A stretch of DNA of 64,000 bases from Aselliscus stoliczkanus (taxonomy: Eukaryota; Chordata; Mammalia; Chiroptera; Hipposideridae), in contig CM066732.1 in NCBI GenBank assembly GCA_033961575.1, positions 79,860,187-79,924,186 on the forward strand, read 5' to 3'. Below are positions 10,701-23,644 of this stretch, in pieces. A program made the translations under genes and the position numbers. Every line of letters begins with the position of its first letter. Positions within the stretch are counted from its first letter, which is position 1. The notes below the pieces were generated by a model. It was not told the origin of the DNA and ran no database searches. It saw nothing but the letters and a program-made list of their open reading frames with translations.

Positions 10701-13243
10701 TTATTCACAACCCATTTTCTTTGTATTCTTCTTCCTTTGATTTGATTGTTTGTTGCTACATTTAACAACAAAAAAGAAGAAGCAAGCCACCCACACCAAA
10801 ATGCTCCCCTCATCCATTAAAATGAAGCATTAATAATAACAAAAGCTGAGAGAACAGTGAAGCTGCTGAGTCCTAGAGAACATCAGCAAAATGCAGGTTA
10901 GGGCTCTTTTCTTAGGAAGGTAGGTCTGCAGGCTTCCCTGTGTTGGACTGGGCCCAAGTCATGGGGCACTCGACCCTGGATCAATTCTTTATAGTAAATG
11001 ATGCTTAATTGTTATTCAAGAGCACTTTTCAAATGTTTTAATCTTATATTAATAGTGCCTCCATTCTCATATTAATTATGAGAGCCAAGGGGAAAAAAAA
11101 AAGACACAGGTGTTTTAGTTTCCCATTTTATCAATAGAAAACGAAGGCATTAAATGGCTGTAACACTTTTCTGTAGTTAATTCTGGTTGACTATCCAGAT
11201 AACCACCTATGGAAAAAACTAAGACACCGGTGTACAGAAATAAGTGGCATAATGAAGTATATGGGTTTTAGAATAACAAGCATTCAGTAAGTTACCTAAA
11301 CTTGTCAATCTTCAATTTTCTCATCTATAAAGCACTAATAATGATGTGTATATATTTGTACTCAACATACATTCATTTTCTTACTATATAATTTGCTCAG
11401 TTGTTACATTTTCTAAATTTGTCAACTAGTTGTGTAATACTCATATGTGTTACATATGAAATGCTAATAATTTAGTAACACCTATGCATACCTTTGCCTT
11501 TTAATAAAATAGTTTTCTTTTTAATTAGCAAATGTAATAATTGGTGTATTTCTATAGTTGAGAGATACCTGAAATTATTTTTAGAAAAAGATTTTAATTA
11601 AATATAATAAATCATTTAGAATTAGTGGAGTTAAAAATTTCACTGGACTACAATTTTCTGAGTTCTTTAAAAATACCATTTATTGTGAGGTTGTTCTTTT
11701 TGGTGTGATTATTAAAAGAATATATATTCACTGTATAAAGTTTGGAAAATATAGAAGAGCACAAGAGAAATTCCAGGTATACATGGTAGATTGAAGATAT
11801 GCGTTTTCTTGAAAATCAATTGCCCAACATGTCAGTGAACACATTTTAAAAAGCATAAAATCTCAAGGACACACACCAAAGGGAAAGGATATGACAGCAG
11901 ACAGAGATGTTAATAAAACTTTGGAAGATGGGACACCAATGGATTGTTGCTTAATAACTTAGAAGACTGAGAAAATACAAATCCAGTTATATACAAGGGG
12001 AAATAGGAAGGAGTGGGGTGGGATTAAGAAAACACTTAACAGTTTTGAGCTTCCAAATTCAGGATTGTAGGTATATGAAATGTTCAATAACCTTGGGTAG
12101 GGTAGGACTGAAAATGGGAGATTGCTTTAAAATTTATATAATGAATACTTAAGGCCTCAGATTCCCTTATTGCAGCAGAAGATGTCTTTTGTGGAAAGGT
12201 TGAACTGAAGAGACTTTGGATCTAAGGTATAGTTGACATATGAGGTAGATTAAGTGAAAATCTGTACTGGGGGATATGCATTCCTGCTTTTCAGGTTACA
12301 TGTGGAAGGCCTTCCCTAGAGTAACATTATGGCATCTTGCCCTATCTATCCCTGTTTCACTTTTTCCCATGGAGGAGGAATTACCTGACTGTTGAGTTAT
12401 AACTGTTGGTCACTGTTTTATGACTTGGAGGATCTAATTCATTAGTCTCTCTTTTCTTTGTGTGTGACACAGTGATTTTGGTAAGTGAGTCTGCTCTGTA
12501 AGCCTGAAAGTTCCCGCAGGTATGCTGACCAAGGTCTAGACAAGGGCATGGAATTTGAACAAGCTCATTTGGCCCTCACATCTAAGCCACATTCTTCTAA
12601 CCAAATTAGTGAGAAAGGTGATCTTTGGACTTTAATCTCTCAGGTTGTTTTGCTTAAAACTTGGGTAGAGTTTTAAGGCAACAGAGGTATTATTCATTGA
12701 TTCACTAAATATCAAACAATTTGCATCTTGAACAAAAAGATTCACAGTCTCCATTCTCCATATGACTGCTAGAATATTGGCAGATTCATGATATACAGAA
12801 GATGGATCAAATATCTCTGGGGAACTGACCAAAGCGGGGATGGGAGGAGGCGGTCAGAGAAAGGACACTGCAGATATTAGTATTTGGGAGTTCTTCAATG
12901 AAATGGCCAGGTTCCTGTATGTTCATTTATACAATGCCCACTGGTCATTCAGCCTGTCCTGGCAAAAAGAGTTTCAAACCATCATTTTAGTGTCTCATCT
13001 TAAATATAAATTTATAACCAGGGACTTTTGAGGAAATGCTCTACTATAAAAGGCAAAAACAAGAAGAAAAAAGAATAAATGAAAGGATTTCAGAGAAAAT
13101 AGAAATAATACATGTATCAGAATTAAACATTACACTTCATATTATTATCCTAAGAAAATTATTCCATCTAATAAGAATAGGATGCTATAAAAAGATATCA
13201 TTCAGGAATAAGGCAATGGTTCTACAAATTGAAAATATGATAG
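10700..13243. other. AT-rich non-coding DNA with faint repeat traces
   Basis: A MIR-like fragment lies near 11235-11340 (ctcatctataaagcactaat resembles the MIR core). An L1- or L2-like fragment near 11700-11790 is very decayed. The rest is unclassified; frames at 12485-13251 have no family signature. Confidence 0.4.
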
Positions 13244-13749
13244 TATATTAGTTTTCTATTGCTGCTGTAACAAATTACCACAAATGTAGAGGCTGAAAAC
13301 AACACAAATTTATTACCTCACAGTTATGAAAATCTGCAGGCTAAAATGGGTCTCACTGGGCTAAAATCAAAGTATCACCAGGGCAGAATTCCTTTCTGGG
13401 GCCTCTAGGGGAGAATTTGTTGTCTTGGTTTTCCCAGCTTCCAGTTACTGAGTGCATTCCTTGGTTTGTGGCTCCCTTTCATCTTCAAGTCCAGCAGTGG
13501 CTGGTTGAGTCTTCATCACCTTGCATCACTGTGACTCTTATTACCTCTGCCTCCCTCCTCCACATTTGTAGGCCTATTGTACAATAATTACATTGGGCTC
13601 ACCCAGATAATCTAGGATAATCTCCAAATGTTAAAGTCAGCTGATTCACAACTTTAATCTCACCTGAAAATTTAATTCTTTGCCACTTATATTCACAGGT
13701 TCATGAATTAGGATGTGGATATTTTTGGGAGGGGGGCAAAAATTAAACA
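13244..13749 (-). mobile_element. MaLR (MLT1/MST-like) LTR, reverse strand
   Basis: A near full-length LTR read in reverse: ttctattgctgctgtaacaa at the left, gggtctcactgggctaaaat in the middle, cacccagataatctaggata near 13600, and ggcaaaaattaaaca at the right. On the minus strand it begins TG near 13749, as retroviral LTRs do. No internal ERVL sequence is attached, so it is a solo LTR. Its age is pre-placental or early placental. Confidence 0.8.
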
Positions 13750-15520
13750 CTTTAATTGCACGACTAAATATAAAATTGTAGAAATAGACCAGTCAGTAAA
13801 ATACAAAGAGATGAGGAATAAGAAGGAAAAGAAAAAAAAGAAGACATTTGAGAACCAAGTCCAATGATTAGAAATTCCAGAAAGAAAATACAGAAAAAGG
13901 GGTATGGTGAAATTATTTAAAAACAATAATATAAAAAAAAAATTCCCAGAACTAAAAGACTTGAATTTTTAATTAACAGAAATTTCAGAAAGAGAGGACA
14001 GAAAGGATTTATAGGAAGAAATTAAGAGAGGAATAATAGAAGAAAATTGCCCCAAATTTCCCCCAAATCTTGAATTTCCAGATAGAAAGAGTCCACTCAG
14101 AGTCCAGTGGAATGTTTGGAAAAACATCACATCATAACATATCATACATTTCAAAATACTAGGGATAAAAAATATGTGAAACATTTCCAGAGAGAAAGAA
14201 AAAAATCCTATACCACTTGACCTTCTAATGACACTGACATTCTCTACAATAATACTGGAAGCTCAAAGAAAAGTAATACTTTCTGAATTCTGTTCTTGAA
14301 TACTGATCCTGAATATGTTGTTAATTCAGTGGAACAGGGTTTGTTTGTTTGTTTGTTTTTTAATTAAAAAATATTTAACAGGCTGGCCAAGTGGTGAGTT
14401 GGTTGAGAGCTGGCTTGGGATGCCAGTGGCCCTGGTTTGGATCCCACATATGAGAGCCAGTGACACTGCCCTCTGCAGCTAAGATGGTGAACAACAGCTC
14501 CACCTGGAGCTGGGCTGCTGTGAGTCCCCAGGACGGCATAGCTGCAGCCTCTGCTGCAGTGGGCTGCCATAGGCTACAGTGAGTGGCCAGCAGCCAGAGT
14601 GAGCGGCTAGCAGTCATGTGAACTGCCAAGAGCCGCTGTGAGCAGCCGTATAGAGGCCGGCGACCGATCTGCCTCATCCAAGAAGAGGGCAATGATGATA
14701 CCAACATGGGCCAGTGAAGCAATGTCCTCCACAACTAGACTGCAGAACAAAACGACAGCAACTTGTCGGTTCCCCAATAAAATCTTAAAAAAAAAAAATT
14801 TACCTTCAGAAAACAAATTTAGTGTTTGAAAATGTGATAATGAACTAAGAAAGGAAGAAACAAATAATTCAATAAGTGAGTTTGCTAAAGAAAAGTTTCA
14901 AGTAAATGGTGAACGAAAACTGAATGCTTACTGCTGTGAAATAGGCTACAACCAGTCTGAATGGAATGAAAAGACAGAGAGCTTCAGTAGGAATATTCCA
15001 AGGAAATAATAAGAAAGGAAGAAAGATAGATTACCTAAAGTATTCTGTTTTAATGAGAAGAATTTGACAGTTCTATCAAAAAATGTGGAACTAAATTAGG
15101 ATAAATACTTGGAAAAGTAAGCAAATGAAGCAGCAAAGCAATCAATAACACAAGTAAACACAAGGAGCTATAAAGAATGCAGACATAAAAATAGTATACC
15201 ATGTAAATCAGTTCTAAATAGTATTTATATAATAGTGAAAATACTAAATACTGATTTAACTAAGTAATTATATAATTATTTGGGGAAGACGGGAATATTT
15301 GTAGCTGTATGGTTTAAGACAGTTAAGTCTTGATTTTTCATAACAAGAAGTCAAAGAAAATGTCAGAAAAAGATACTTCAAGAATTTTCAATGTAAACTG
15401 ATTATTTTGAAATGAAGGTAAAGAAACAGTTAAAAGACTTAAAGAAATCAGGAGTTCAGAGTGTTGAGGCAAATTACAATTTGGATTTTTAAACTATGAA
15501 CAAGTAATACTTAAAAAAAC
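13750..15520 (+). mobile_element. Old LINE-1/HAL1-like A-rich remnant, interrupted by a SINE
   Basis: Strongly A-rich on plus. It contains blocks recalling old L1 elements: aattcccagaactaaaagac near 13942, gaatttccagatagaaagag near 14072, and acatttccagagagaaagaa near 14181. A long SINE sits inside it (14381-14800). No open reading frame remains and the boundaries are rough. Confidence 0.5.
14381..14800 (+). mobile_element. Long tRNA-derived SINE (head + GC-rich body + L1-like tail)
   Basis: The first 100 bp equal the short SINEs of this window (head, tRNA-like part, agtgacactgccctc). They are followed by about 270 bp of GC-rich body (agctccacctggagctgggc near 14490; gaggccggcgaccgatctgc near 14655) and a tail ending ccccaataaaatctt plus poly(A). 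Frames of 68-119 aa on the minus strand here are read-through of the SINE. A second copy lies at 26792-27254. No clear target duplication is seen. Confidence 0.85.
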
Positions 15521-15560
15521 AAATTAATTTTACTTTTAAAAAAAATCTATTTCATTTCAT

Positions 15561-15562
<2 letters not shown>

Positions 15563-15610
<48 letters not shown>
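15563..15610. repeat. (CT)24 microsatellite
   Basis: A pure CT tract forming a polypurine/polypyrimidine run, which can in principle adopt triplex structure. Confidence 0.97.
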
Positions 15611-15614
<4 letters not shown>

Positions 15615-15809
15615 CACTATGGTCCACACACACTAGCCTTTTAACTGTTCCTTGATAATGATACATTCCCATCCAAGGGCTTTTACATATACTATTCTAT
15701 TTTTCAGCAGCACATGCCTTTGAAAATTTCCAAGTGTCCCTCCTTAATACTCATCTCTCAGCTAAATCATCACCTCCTTAGGAAGGTATGGTGGAGTAAA
15801 GATGATTAA

Positions 15810-16080
15810 AATATTTGATACTACTCTTGTCAATAGGTAGAATCTGTTTCTCCTTCCCTTGAATCTGAGCTGGGCTGTGACAACTTGATCACTAGACCAT
15901 GTCAGTGGTGATGCTATGCTAATTCCAGGCCTAGGCTTTTAGGGGATTGGCAGCTTCTACCATGGTCTTTTGGAGCCCTAAAGTGCAATGTAAGAAGACT
16001 GACTACTCTGTTGCCAGATGCTGTGAGAAGCCCACGCCCAACCAATAGTGGTGTGTAAATACTGGCTTGCTTGAACTCAA
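15810..16080 (+). mobile_element. Decayed MaLR-type LTR fragment
   Basis: Resembles the 5' half of an MLT-type LTR: gaatctgagctgggctgtga near 15863, ggcttttaggggattggcag near 15930 and gatgctgtgagaagcccacg near 16017. There is no matching 3' half, so it is truncated. Confidence 0.45.
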
Positions 16081-16089
16081 CTCCCTACA

Positions 16090-16744
16090 GGGGAATGTAG
16101 GGCTCTCTTGAGGTAGAGGCTAAGCGGTCTGAATCTGTTCCTTATACATGGTACCTCTTTTGGAGACCCTCATCACAGCCCTGCCCCTCTAATCCCCCTT
16201 ACCTCCTCCTAGATAACACTCACTCCATTTTTTTATTTCCTGACCAGCCTGGCCTCTCCAATTTTCTCTGTCTTATAGGAGAGTCTGTGTCTTTATATAT
16301 ATTGTTTCCAAGCATTGTTTCTGGCAAAGTCTTCAATTCTTTTTCTTTAAGGACTTGAACTTGATTCTCAAATAAACAATTCTTAAACAAATTTCTTAAA
16401 AAATTATGACCATTAGAAACATAAAGGATTGTCTCTACTATGAATTTTATAAAAATTAGAAACTCAAAATCTGACCTTTTATTTTTCATTTCTGCCAGAG
16501 TGCACAATGAAAGCCTGTGACTCAGTAAGCTGAAGAGGTTATAAGGTAATGGTATCTACAAAACGTATCCCATCTTATTATCATGCTGCCGAACTGGAAT
16601 ATGATCACTGAGAGGTTGACTTCAAAGGCTCCTTATAACCACTGTATTATAAGTCTCTCAAGAATTTATCTTTTTTTTTAACAAACCAACTTTTCTCTTA
16701 ATCAGGAAACAGAAGAAGGATAACCCTTGGTTACAGGTTTCCCC

Positions 16745-16746
<2 letters not shown>
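16090..16746. other. Non-coding DNA, unclassified
   Basis: No recognised repeat. The minus-strand frame 16220-16507 (95 aa) has no family signature and is AT-rich. Confidence 0.45.

Positions 16747-16798
<52 letters not shown>
16747..16798. repeat. (GT)26 microsatellite
   Basis: A pure GT tract followed by tggtggtt. Z-DNA-forming type. Confidence 0.98.
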
Positions 16799-16799
<1 letters not shown>

Positions 16800-16800
<1 letters not shown>

Positions 16801-19270
16801 TGGTGGTTGCAGGGGGACACATTAGACCTAATTACATGCCACTGGTATTATCAGAAAAGTGGGTTCTTATGCAAAGCTGATAACTAACATCTCTCTAAGA
16901 CTGAACTTGAAAATGGTTCTTTAGTCTATCCTTTTGTCTCTGGAGGCGTGGATCAAAAATTTCCAGTAAATATGAATGCTGTTGAATCAATCAGATTTAA
17001 AGTATTTGAATTCCAAAGGAGAGATAAAGTGCCACAGCATTCTAGGGTAGTGTTTCAGCTCACTTGTTAGAGTTCTAAATGACTCTAAATTTGTTAGTCA
17101 CTGATGAGAGCTTAGTGGTTCTTCCTGTTTCTCAAGAGTGTCATACTGTGAAGGAACCATGGTGACTTGCTGACTCATACCCTAAAGGCCCCAAAAAGAG
17201 TTAATTAACAGCTTTTGGAGGTGTGTGTCTTATTAAATACTCTTTTATCAGAAAATTCAATAAAGTGCTATGCAGAGCAACTAAGACCAGCTTTTCCCCC
17301 AGTGAGACAGCCAGGAGAGATTCACCTTTTATTTCTCTCTGAGTCTCCTCCCTTCTTCTATAGACTCCAAACTCTTTCAGGTGAGTTTTGGAAAGAAAAA
17401 ATGAAATGGGCAGAGCACGTTTATTGTTAACCTTAGATATGGAATGAGGTAGAGAAAGAAAGGAAGGAATTGGAAGATGTGGCTTTCTCACAAGGTCAGC
17501 CTGGCAGCATTCATGAGATCGCAGGCTTTGGAAACTGTGAGATTAAGCAAGTGGCTGGAAGTTGTAGGGACATGCTATGTGACACCATATATATTGAGTA
17601 TTCTGATAGAAATAGGTACACCGAATTTGGTTGTTTCACTTTCTAAGGATTGATTCTTCAGGAATCTGAGGACTGGCGAAACCAGGGCAGTATGGGTAAA
17701 GAAAATTCCACGTTTGGGGAAGTAAGTTTCTTACTGATTCCATTTATTCCTTTAAGTAAAAATGTGCACCGAACACTCGGTGTCTAGAATCTACACAAGT
17801 GAAACAAATTTTTAAACTGGAACGCTACTTAGAAATATAAGACAGGAGTTATTTCGCTAAGCTGTGGAATAATAAGTCCTTCGGGGAAGGATATTGTTTC
17901 GCTCTCTTTGCTGTGAAACATCTAGAACAGTGCCTTGCACACAGCAGGTGACCAGGAACGTCACATAGGTGAGTTGAATTAATTAACCACCAGAGACACA
18001 AGAACTTACATTCAATATATTTATACAGTCAAGTGTGCAAATTATTTTAAGATTGGTAAATCTTGGGAACATTACTAATAACTCATTTAATTCAGACAAT
18101 CAATTTATCTGAGTATTCTAATTTTCAATTGTTTGAATAACTGGGGATTTGCTGGGGGAAAAAAACAAACAAACCTTATTTTCTGGGACCATTTTATGTA
18201 ATAGTTGACTATGGATTTGTGTCCTGTCCTTCAAATATTCATTTATTTAATCATTCAATATGTGTTTATTTCGAATTTAATATATGAAAGAGAAACAGTT
18301 TTTGCTGTTCTACGAACTTATGATGTAGCTGGGGGGTGGGGGAGGGAGGAGGGCTATGCACATAGATACACTAGTAGAAACTTAATAACTTATAGTAGAT
18401 ACTTAATAATTTTAGATATATTAAAGAAAAAATGGATGTATATATAGGAGCCCCTAGAAGGGAACATGTAATCGTCATAGAAGGCTTTGCAGGGGAGAAG
18501 GCATTTCAGCTGTGAAAAAATGAGGATGACTTCACCATTTCTCCAGAAATGGGTGGGCGGTTATATTGTTATAGGAATAGGAGGAGATTTTGTGGGAGTA
18601 AGAAAATATATTTTCCTTGATTTGAGGAGCCAGAGAGACATTCAGAGGAAGAGGCCCTGTAAGCTGATGTTTTCCAGTAATTTTGACCATAGTTCCACAG
18701 CAGGAAAACCCAGTTTGTATTGTGATACAGTGCATACACAACAAATATCAAGCTGAAACTGAAGTTTTACAAAACAGTACTTATCCCTACTAATGTAATA
18801 AATTATGATATTTTCTATCCTAATCTGTTCTACTCTAGTTTGTGCAGGTTTTGATCTACTGAATGGATGTGGGGGTCACTGCTGTAGACAGTCATGTGTG
18901 TAGTGCTGGGGCTCATGGTGGAGATAAAAGTTTAACAGAGAGACTTATGAGTGAGCAGCTACAGGAGGGGTAAAACTTAGAGTGATTAACTATGAGCACC
19001 CTGAATCTAGATGTTTGTGATAACATGTCTTTAAAGACCTTTCCCATATGGTTCCTTTCTAGATCATGAGTAAGATTGAGGAGTCCAGGAATCCTTTTCT
19101 CTCTGGGATTTCCTCCTCTTTTCATATTGTTCTTGTTTCTTTATACTCCTCTAACCTTCTTCTCAGTATCCTAGCTCTGTCCTGAGAGGTTTCCAATCCA
19201 CCAAGGAAGGGTATCCATAGATCCTTAAAATATATCCTCCTCTTCTCATAGAAAGAGGCTTAGGCTTTTA
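16800..19270. other. Non-coding DNA with L2-like traces
   Basis: An L2-like 3' fragment may lie near 17885-17975 (ctagaacagtgccttgcaca). Another L2-like stretch near 18235-18600 includes gggagaaggcatttcagctg at about 18494. The rest is unclassified. A G-rich quadruplex-type motif sits at 18331-18353. Confidence 0.4.
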
Positions 19271-19271
19271 A

Positions 19272-19540
19272 GATTTTTTAAAATTTATTTTTTAATTAAA
19301 AATAGTTAACATACAGTATTATATCAGCTTCAGTTATATAGTGATTCAACATTTATATACCTTATGATGTAATCACCATAAGTCTAGTAGCCATCTGTCA
19401 TCATACAAAATTATTACAATGTTATTAACTATTTTCCCTATGCTGTACATTACATCCCTGTGACTTATTTTATAACTGGAAGACTGTACCTCTTATTCCC
19501 CTTCACCTTTTTTATCCATCTTCCAACCCCCTTAAGATTC
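19272..19540 (-). mobile_element. LINE-1 3' UTR fragment, reverse strand
   Basis: Matches remembered reverse-strand old L1 3' UTR: aaaaatagttaacatacagt near 19300, ccctatgctgtacattacat near 19436 and gacttattttataactggaa near 19461. It is old and 5'-truncated. Confidence 0.65.
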
Positions 19541-20055
19541 TTAATAATGGAGATACTACAAAATAAACACATCTTTTTTCGGTTATTCTTGATCATGTCT
19601 CATAATATAACTTTAATATGTTATTATACCAATGCAGTCTTGACAACACTTTACTGGTTTGGGGAAAAATTATTTTCTATTATGATGTTTCTTCATGTGG
19701 AAAGGCTAGCATAACAATTCTAGCTTCTTTCTGTCCCTTCACTTATTTCTCACCAGTGAGAAAAGAATGAATTTTAATTGGTGTGTCTGGTAGCAGAGCT
19801 AGGTGTGCTAGTGCAGTCCGTTTCTCCTGCCCTTCTCTTAGGGCATCCATTCTTGTCTCAGGCTTGTCTCATGTGTAAAGGAAGACCTATGATTCTGGGA
19901 GGTAAGGTTGAGTCAGTGAAATATTAAGACCTGTTGCATTGGCTGAAAACATTCAGAGATTGACAAAGATTGGCATTTAGGGAGCAAAATAGTACCTGAG
20001 ACAAAAACTTTTGGCAGGATCTTGATCAGGAAGCTTTGGGGTTGTAAGATATTTT
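19541..20055. other. Non-coding DNA, unclassified
   Basis: I see nothing recognisable in this stretch. Confidence 0.5.
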
Positions 20056-20068
20056 AACAATAGGGTGT

Positions 20069-20191
20069 TTTTGTGTGTTTTTTTTTTGGTTTTTTTTTGA
20101 GGGCAGTGTCACTGGCCCTCACATGTGGGACTGAACCAGGGCCACTGGCTTCCGAAGCCAGCACTTAACCACCTCGTCACTTGGCCGGCCC
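20069..20191 (-). mobile_element. Short tRNA-derived SINE, reverse strand
   Basis: The head GGGCCGGCCAAGTGACGAGG is at the right edge and a long T tract with one GG interruption at the left. The target duplication aacaatagggt lies at 20056-20066 and 20192-20202, extending with mismatches into the T-rich flank. Confidence 0.9.
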
Positions 20192-20204
20192 AACAATAGG
20201 GTTT

Positions 20205-21699
20205 TTAATACAGCTGATGGGCCATGGAAGTCATGACAAGCAAGTACAAGTGAGGCAAAAATGTGATTATAGGAAAAACAGAGTTTGTAAACATGCCTTT
20301 TAGATACTTGCAGGGAGAACAATCCTTAGCTATTTTACTGTGTTTTTCTGCAAAATCTGGAGTCTAAAACTTTCAAATGCAAATAAGTTCCTTGTTGTAG
20401 AGTGCACTATGTGTGGATCTAACATCTTTGACTTCTTTGTGCCAGCCCTCATAGGCAGCATAGAGAGGCTGCCCTGAATCCCATTCTTTTAAATGATGTG
20501 TTTGGATCAAAGGGAGGAAACTTGAAGGGATAACTTTAAATTCATGTGGGTTATCCAACCAAGTTTCAGGACCTACCCCTCACTACAAAGCCTCAAGTTG
20601 GTTTTGAATTGTTAAGGATATAAAGTCTGACCACAGCATTAGAATCTAGAGATCCAAATTGTAGGTTGGCCCAAAAAAGTATGATATAATTTAATTAAAA
20701 AAAATAAACCACAAAAAGAATTTGAATCTTTTTAGCAGCAATAAAAAGCCATATTCTTGGGATGAAGCAAAGAACAGCTCATTGAAATTATTGTGAACCT
20801 AAAGACCTTTGAAAAGGCTTGGCATGGAACACAATCTCTAGGGATCATAAAGGAGAAACTGCAGTGGTTTACAAAATGTGCTTGAGTCTTACTGTCAGAA
20901 CAGGAATAATGGATGTATAAGAAGATAGAAGGAGAAGGATTTATGTAGGAAAAAGATTGCAATCTTTGGCTGAACAGAGATGAAGAAGAAAATGAGATAC
21001 TGAAGGTCAGTATTGACTGTAGGTTAGGCAACTATGCCTAACTGCCTTTAAGGAGAACATTATCAAAAGAGGATATATATTTTAGTAGTTATTAGTTGTT
21101 ACTAAATCAGAAATGGTGACAGGTCCCAGAGATAACCAACAGCAGAAGACTGGAAAGATTTTAGAAAGCAGACTGGACTAGACTCTACTAAGGGGAGCCA
21201 AACTCCAGGAAACTATAAGAAATTCATTTGACACCAAAGACAGTTGATAGTGAGAGAAAATGGGGTACTACTACCCCTGAGAGAATGGGCCAGCTATACT
21301 AAATGTTACAAAAATCTGGACAATTGAGAAGAGAAAGCCAGAAAAAATGTGCACTGTTATTGGAGATATGAAGAGTAGATGGCGTGGCCAGTGGGTAATT
21401 TTGACAAACTCAGAACTTAATGCTGTCATTCTTCTCATTATGGAGGACCCTTCAATGCAAAATTCTGAGTAACATGTTAGAATAAAAATATGTCTAGGCC
21501 ACAAATCAAAGAAAAGAAGTGAAAGGAAGGAAATGTGTCTTGGAATTCCAGCAAAGAGCTCTAGTCCTCATGGATTCAAGAAGAGTCAAAGTATTTTAAA
21601 CCCTTGGAAACTGAACTGAGTTAACTTGAGTTTCCTGAAGGGAACTGAGATCAGACATAAGAGGAATATCCAACTATTGCAGATGAAGAAGAAAGAAAC
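20205..21699. other. Non-coding DNA, unclassified
   Basis: Mostly unique. A single mariner-end-like word, taggttggcccaaaaaagta, sits near 20662. I found no matching inverted end nearby, so it is not called as an element. Confidence 0.4.
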
Positions 21700-21701
21700 T
21701 A

Positions 21702-21782
21702 TTAGGTTGTCGGAAAAGTCATAATATATTTTTTCTATGTTTTTCATTGCAAAAATACATCATGACTTTTCCGACAACGCAA
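21702..21782 (+). mobile_element. 81-bp mariner-like MITE, copy 2
   Basis: Same length, ends and asymmetric centre as the copy at 5752-5832, in the same orientation. It is flanked by TA at 21700-21701 and 21783-21784. Its ends read ttaggttgtcggaaaagtc and gacttttccgacaacgcaa. Confidence 0.88.
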
Positions 21783-21987
21783 TATTCAAAGCTGGGGACA
21801 TTCAAAAGCTAAGGCAAGAAAGCATCATGAAGAGCCTGTGACATGGGTACTGGTCTCCTCTAAAACATTAAGGGTTTACACTTTTAAAACCTTAGTAGTA
21901 CCAGCAGTACAAAAACTTTCTGGGGTGTTTCTTCAACTGAAACTAGTATGAGGATGTTTTTTCTTTGAAGCAGATTTCATAACATAA

Positions 21988-22203
21988 TGCAAAGTTTCTC
22001 GACCTTGGAACTACTGACATTTTGGGGCAAATAATTCTTTGTTTCTCGGGCTGTCTTGTAATTGATTTACCACCATCTCTGGCCTCTGTGCCCTAGATGT
22101 CATTAGCATAATCCTTCCCCTCAAGTTGTGAAAATAAAAAATGTCTCCTGACATGGTTAAATATCCCCTGGGGGCAAATCATTCCTGGTTAAGAAATACT
22201 GAC
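21988..22203 (-). mobile_element. MER20-like hAT DNA transposon
   Basis: Reads as reverse MER20 from memory: tttctcgaccttggaactac, actgacattttggggcaaat, ctctggcctctgtgccctag, gtctcctgacatggttaaat, and cctgggggcaaatcattcct to the end. About 215 bp, the full consensus length. A non-autonomous, ancient placental-wide element. Confidence 0.85.
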
Positions 22204-22372
22204 CTAAACAATTCTGTAACAAGAGGTAGTGGAAGAAGCCAGTATGGCATGGGTGGAATTGTCTGCACACAAGATATTGTGGGTGTTACAAAGTGGAGCT
22301 TGCCTTCCATTCATCATTGATGCACTAAAAATAGGGTCCAAAGGAAAAAGGGAAATAAAGAAACTGAATGTG

Positions 22373-22480
22373 AGCCGGCCGAGTGGCGCGGTGGTTAAGC
22401 ATTGGCTTGGGAAGCCTGCGGCCCCGGTTCGGCCCTACATATGAGGGCCAATGACACTGCCCTCAAAAAAAAGAAAAAAA
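22373..22480 (+). mobile_element. Short tRNA-derived SINE
   Basis: Begins AGCCGGCCGAGTGGCGCGG and ends at an A tail with one G. The perfect 16-bp target duplication aaagaaactgaatgtg lies at 22357-22372 and 22481-22496. It defines the short type exactly: about 92 bp of body, then poly(A). Confidence 0.95.
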
Positions 22481-22499
22481 AAAGAAACTGAATGTGCTG

Positions 22500-23640
22500 A
22501 TTCAGAAAGAAAGGCATCTCAGATTAGACTAGACCTAAGGTCAAAGACTACCAGTATTTCAAATTTCTAAACTTTGCAAGAAGGCAGGATTATCTCATGC
22601 AACTTTCTATGAGTGGTGAAAACATGCATAATGTCATCCTTACCTCCTCCCTGCTCCCCACACACACCATGTCCTTCAGATATGATAAATACATAATGCT
22701 AAAAGTAACCTCTCCTGTGGGAGAGTTATCCCATTATGTTAAATTTTTAAAGTTGTGGACCATGAAATTTGCTACAGATGACTGGCATTATAGCTATGTG
22801 GAAACCAAGATTTTCTTATCTATCTGCCTCCCCTCAAGATACCACTAAGTCCCTGATATGGCCTTTAGAAAGATGGCCTTTGTCTGTGAAAATTATTTTA
22901 CCTGGAAGAACTGCTTAGAGGATGGGAATTATTTCATATTCCAAATTTCATCAAAGATCAGGCCAGTGCTGTTATAGTCTTTTATATCTTCGTAGCCCTT
23001 TGGAATCTTGAAAAGTCAGGCTCATCAGGGATTTTAAAATAGATAGATTCAGATCCACAGGCTCTGAAGGAACTCTATGTCATTCATTAGTTGATAGAAA
23101 TTGCTATGCCTGTTGAAAGAACCCCAAATCCACTAATAGAGAATCTTTCTAGCTGAAACTGAACAAAACAAGAAGCCTGACCTTAATTTAACTAGAGACA
23201 TTTGTAATTAAACTTTCAATGGCAAGATAAATTTCCATTCGTGCTTCAATTTTATTGGATTTAATTTGTGAATACTTTAAAAGTGGGGTACTTAAGAATG
23301 TTCAATTTCTTAATTTCCTGAAAAATTAATAATGGGAGGGAATTTATGTTAAAATTTGAGGACTCATTGCTGTCACTTTATTATTGGAGTATCTTCGATT
23401 TCATTGCAGAACCTCTGATAGTTATGTTAATGTGGCTGGAGAAAAAAATGGAAATAGAATGGTGACTGAAGGTTAGGCTCTGGATAGTAGAATGGTCTTC
23501 GAAGTTTTAACCTTTTGTATGGTTCTGAACCATTTCAGAGCATTTCGAAAGCAAAACTATACTCACTTAGAAAGTCCAAAATGGAGCAATGGTTGCTGTT
23601 GGGGAGTGGTCTCTTGAATATGGGAGTTGGTCTTGTCCTG
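22500..23640. other. Non-coding DNA, unclassified
   Basis: No recognised repeat. The plus frame 22597-22848 has no family signature. Confidence 0.45.
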
Positions 23641-23644
23641 ATGG

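Noticed and set aside
20662..20690. Single mariner-end-like word taggttggcccaaaaaagta
   Set aside because: No inverted partner and no bounded element within several hundred bases.
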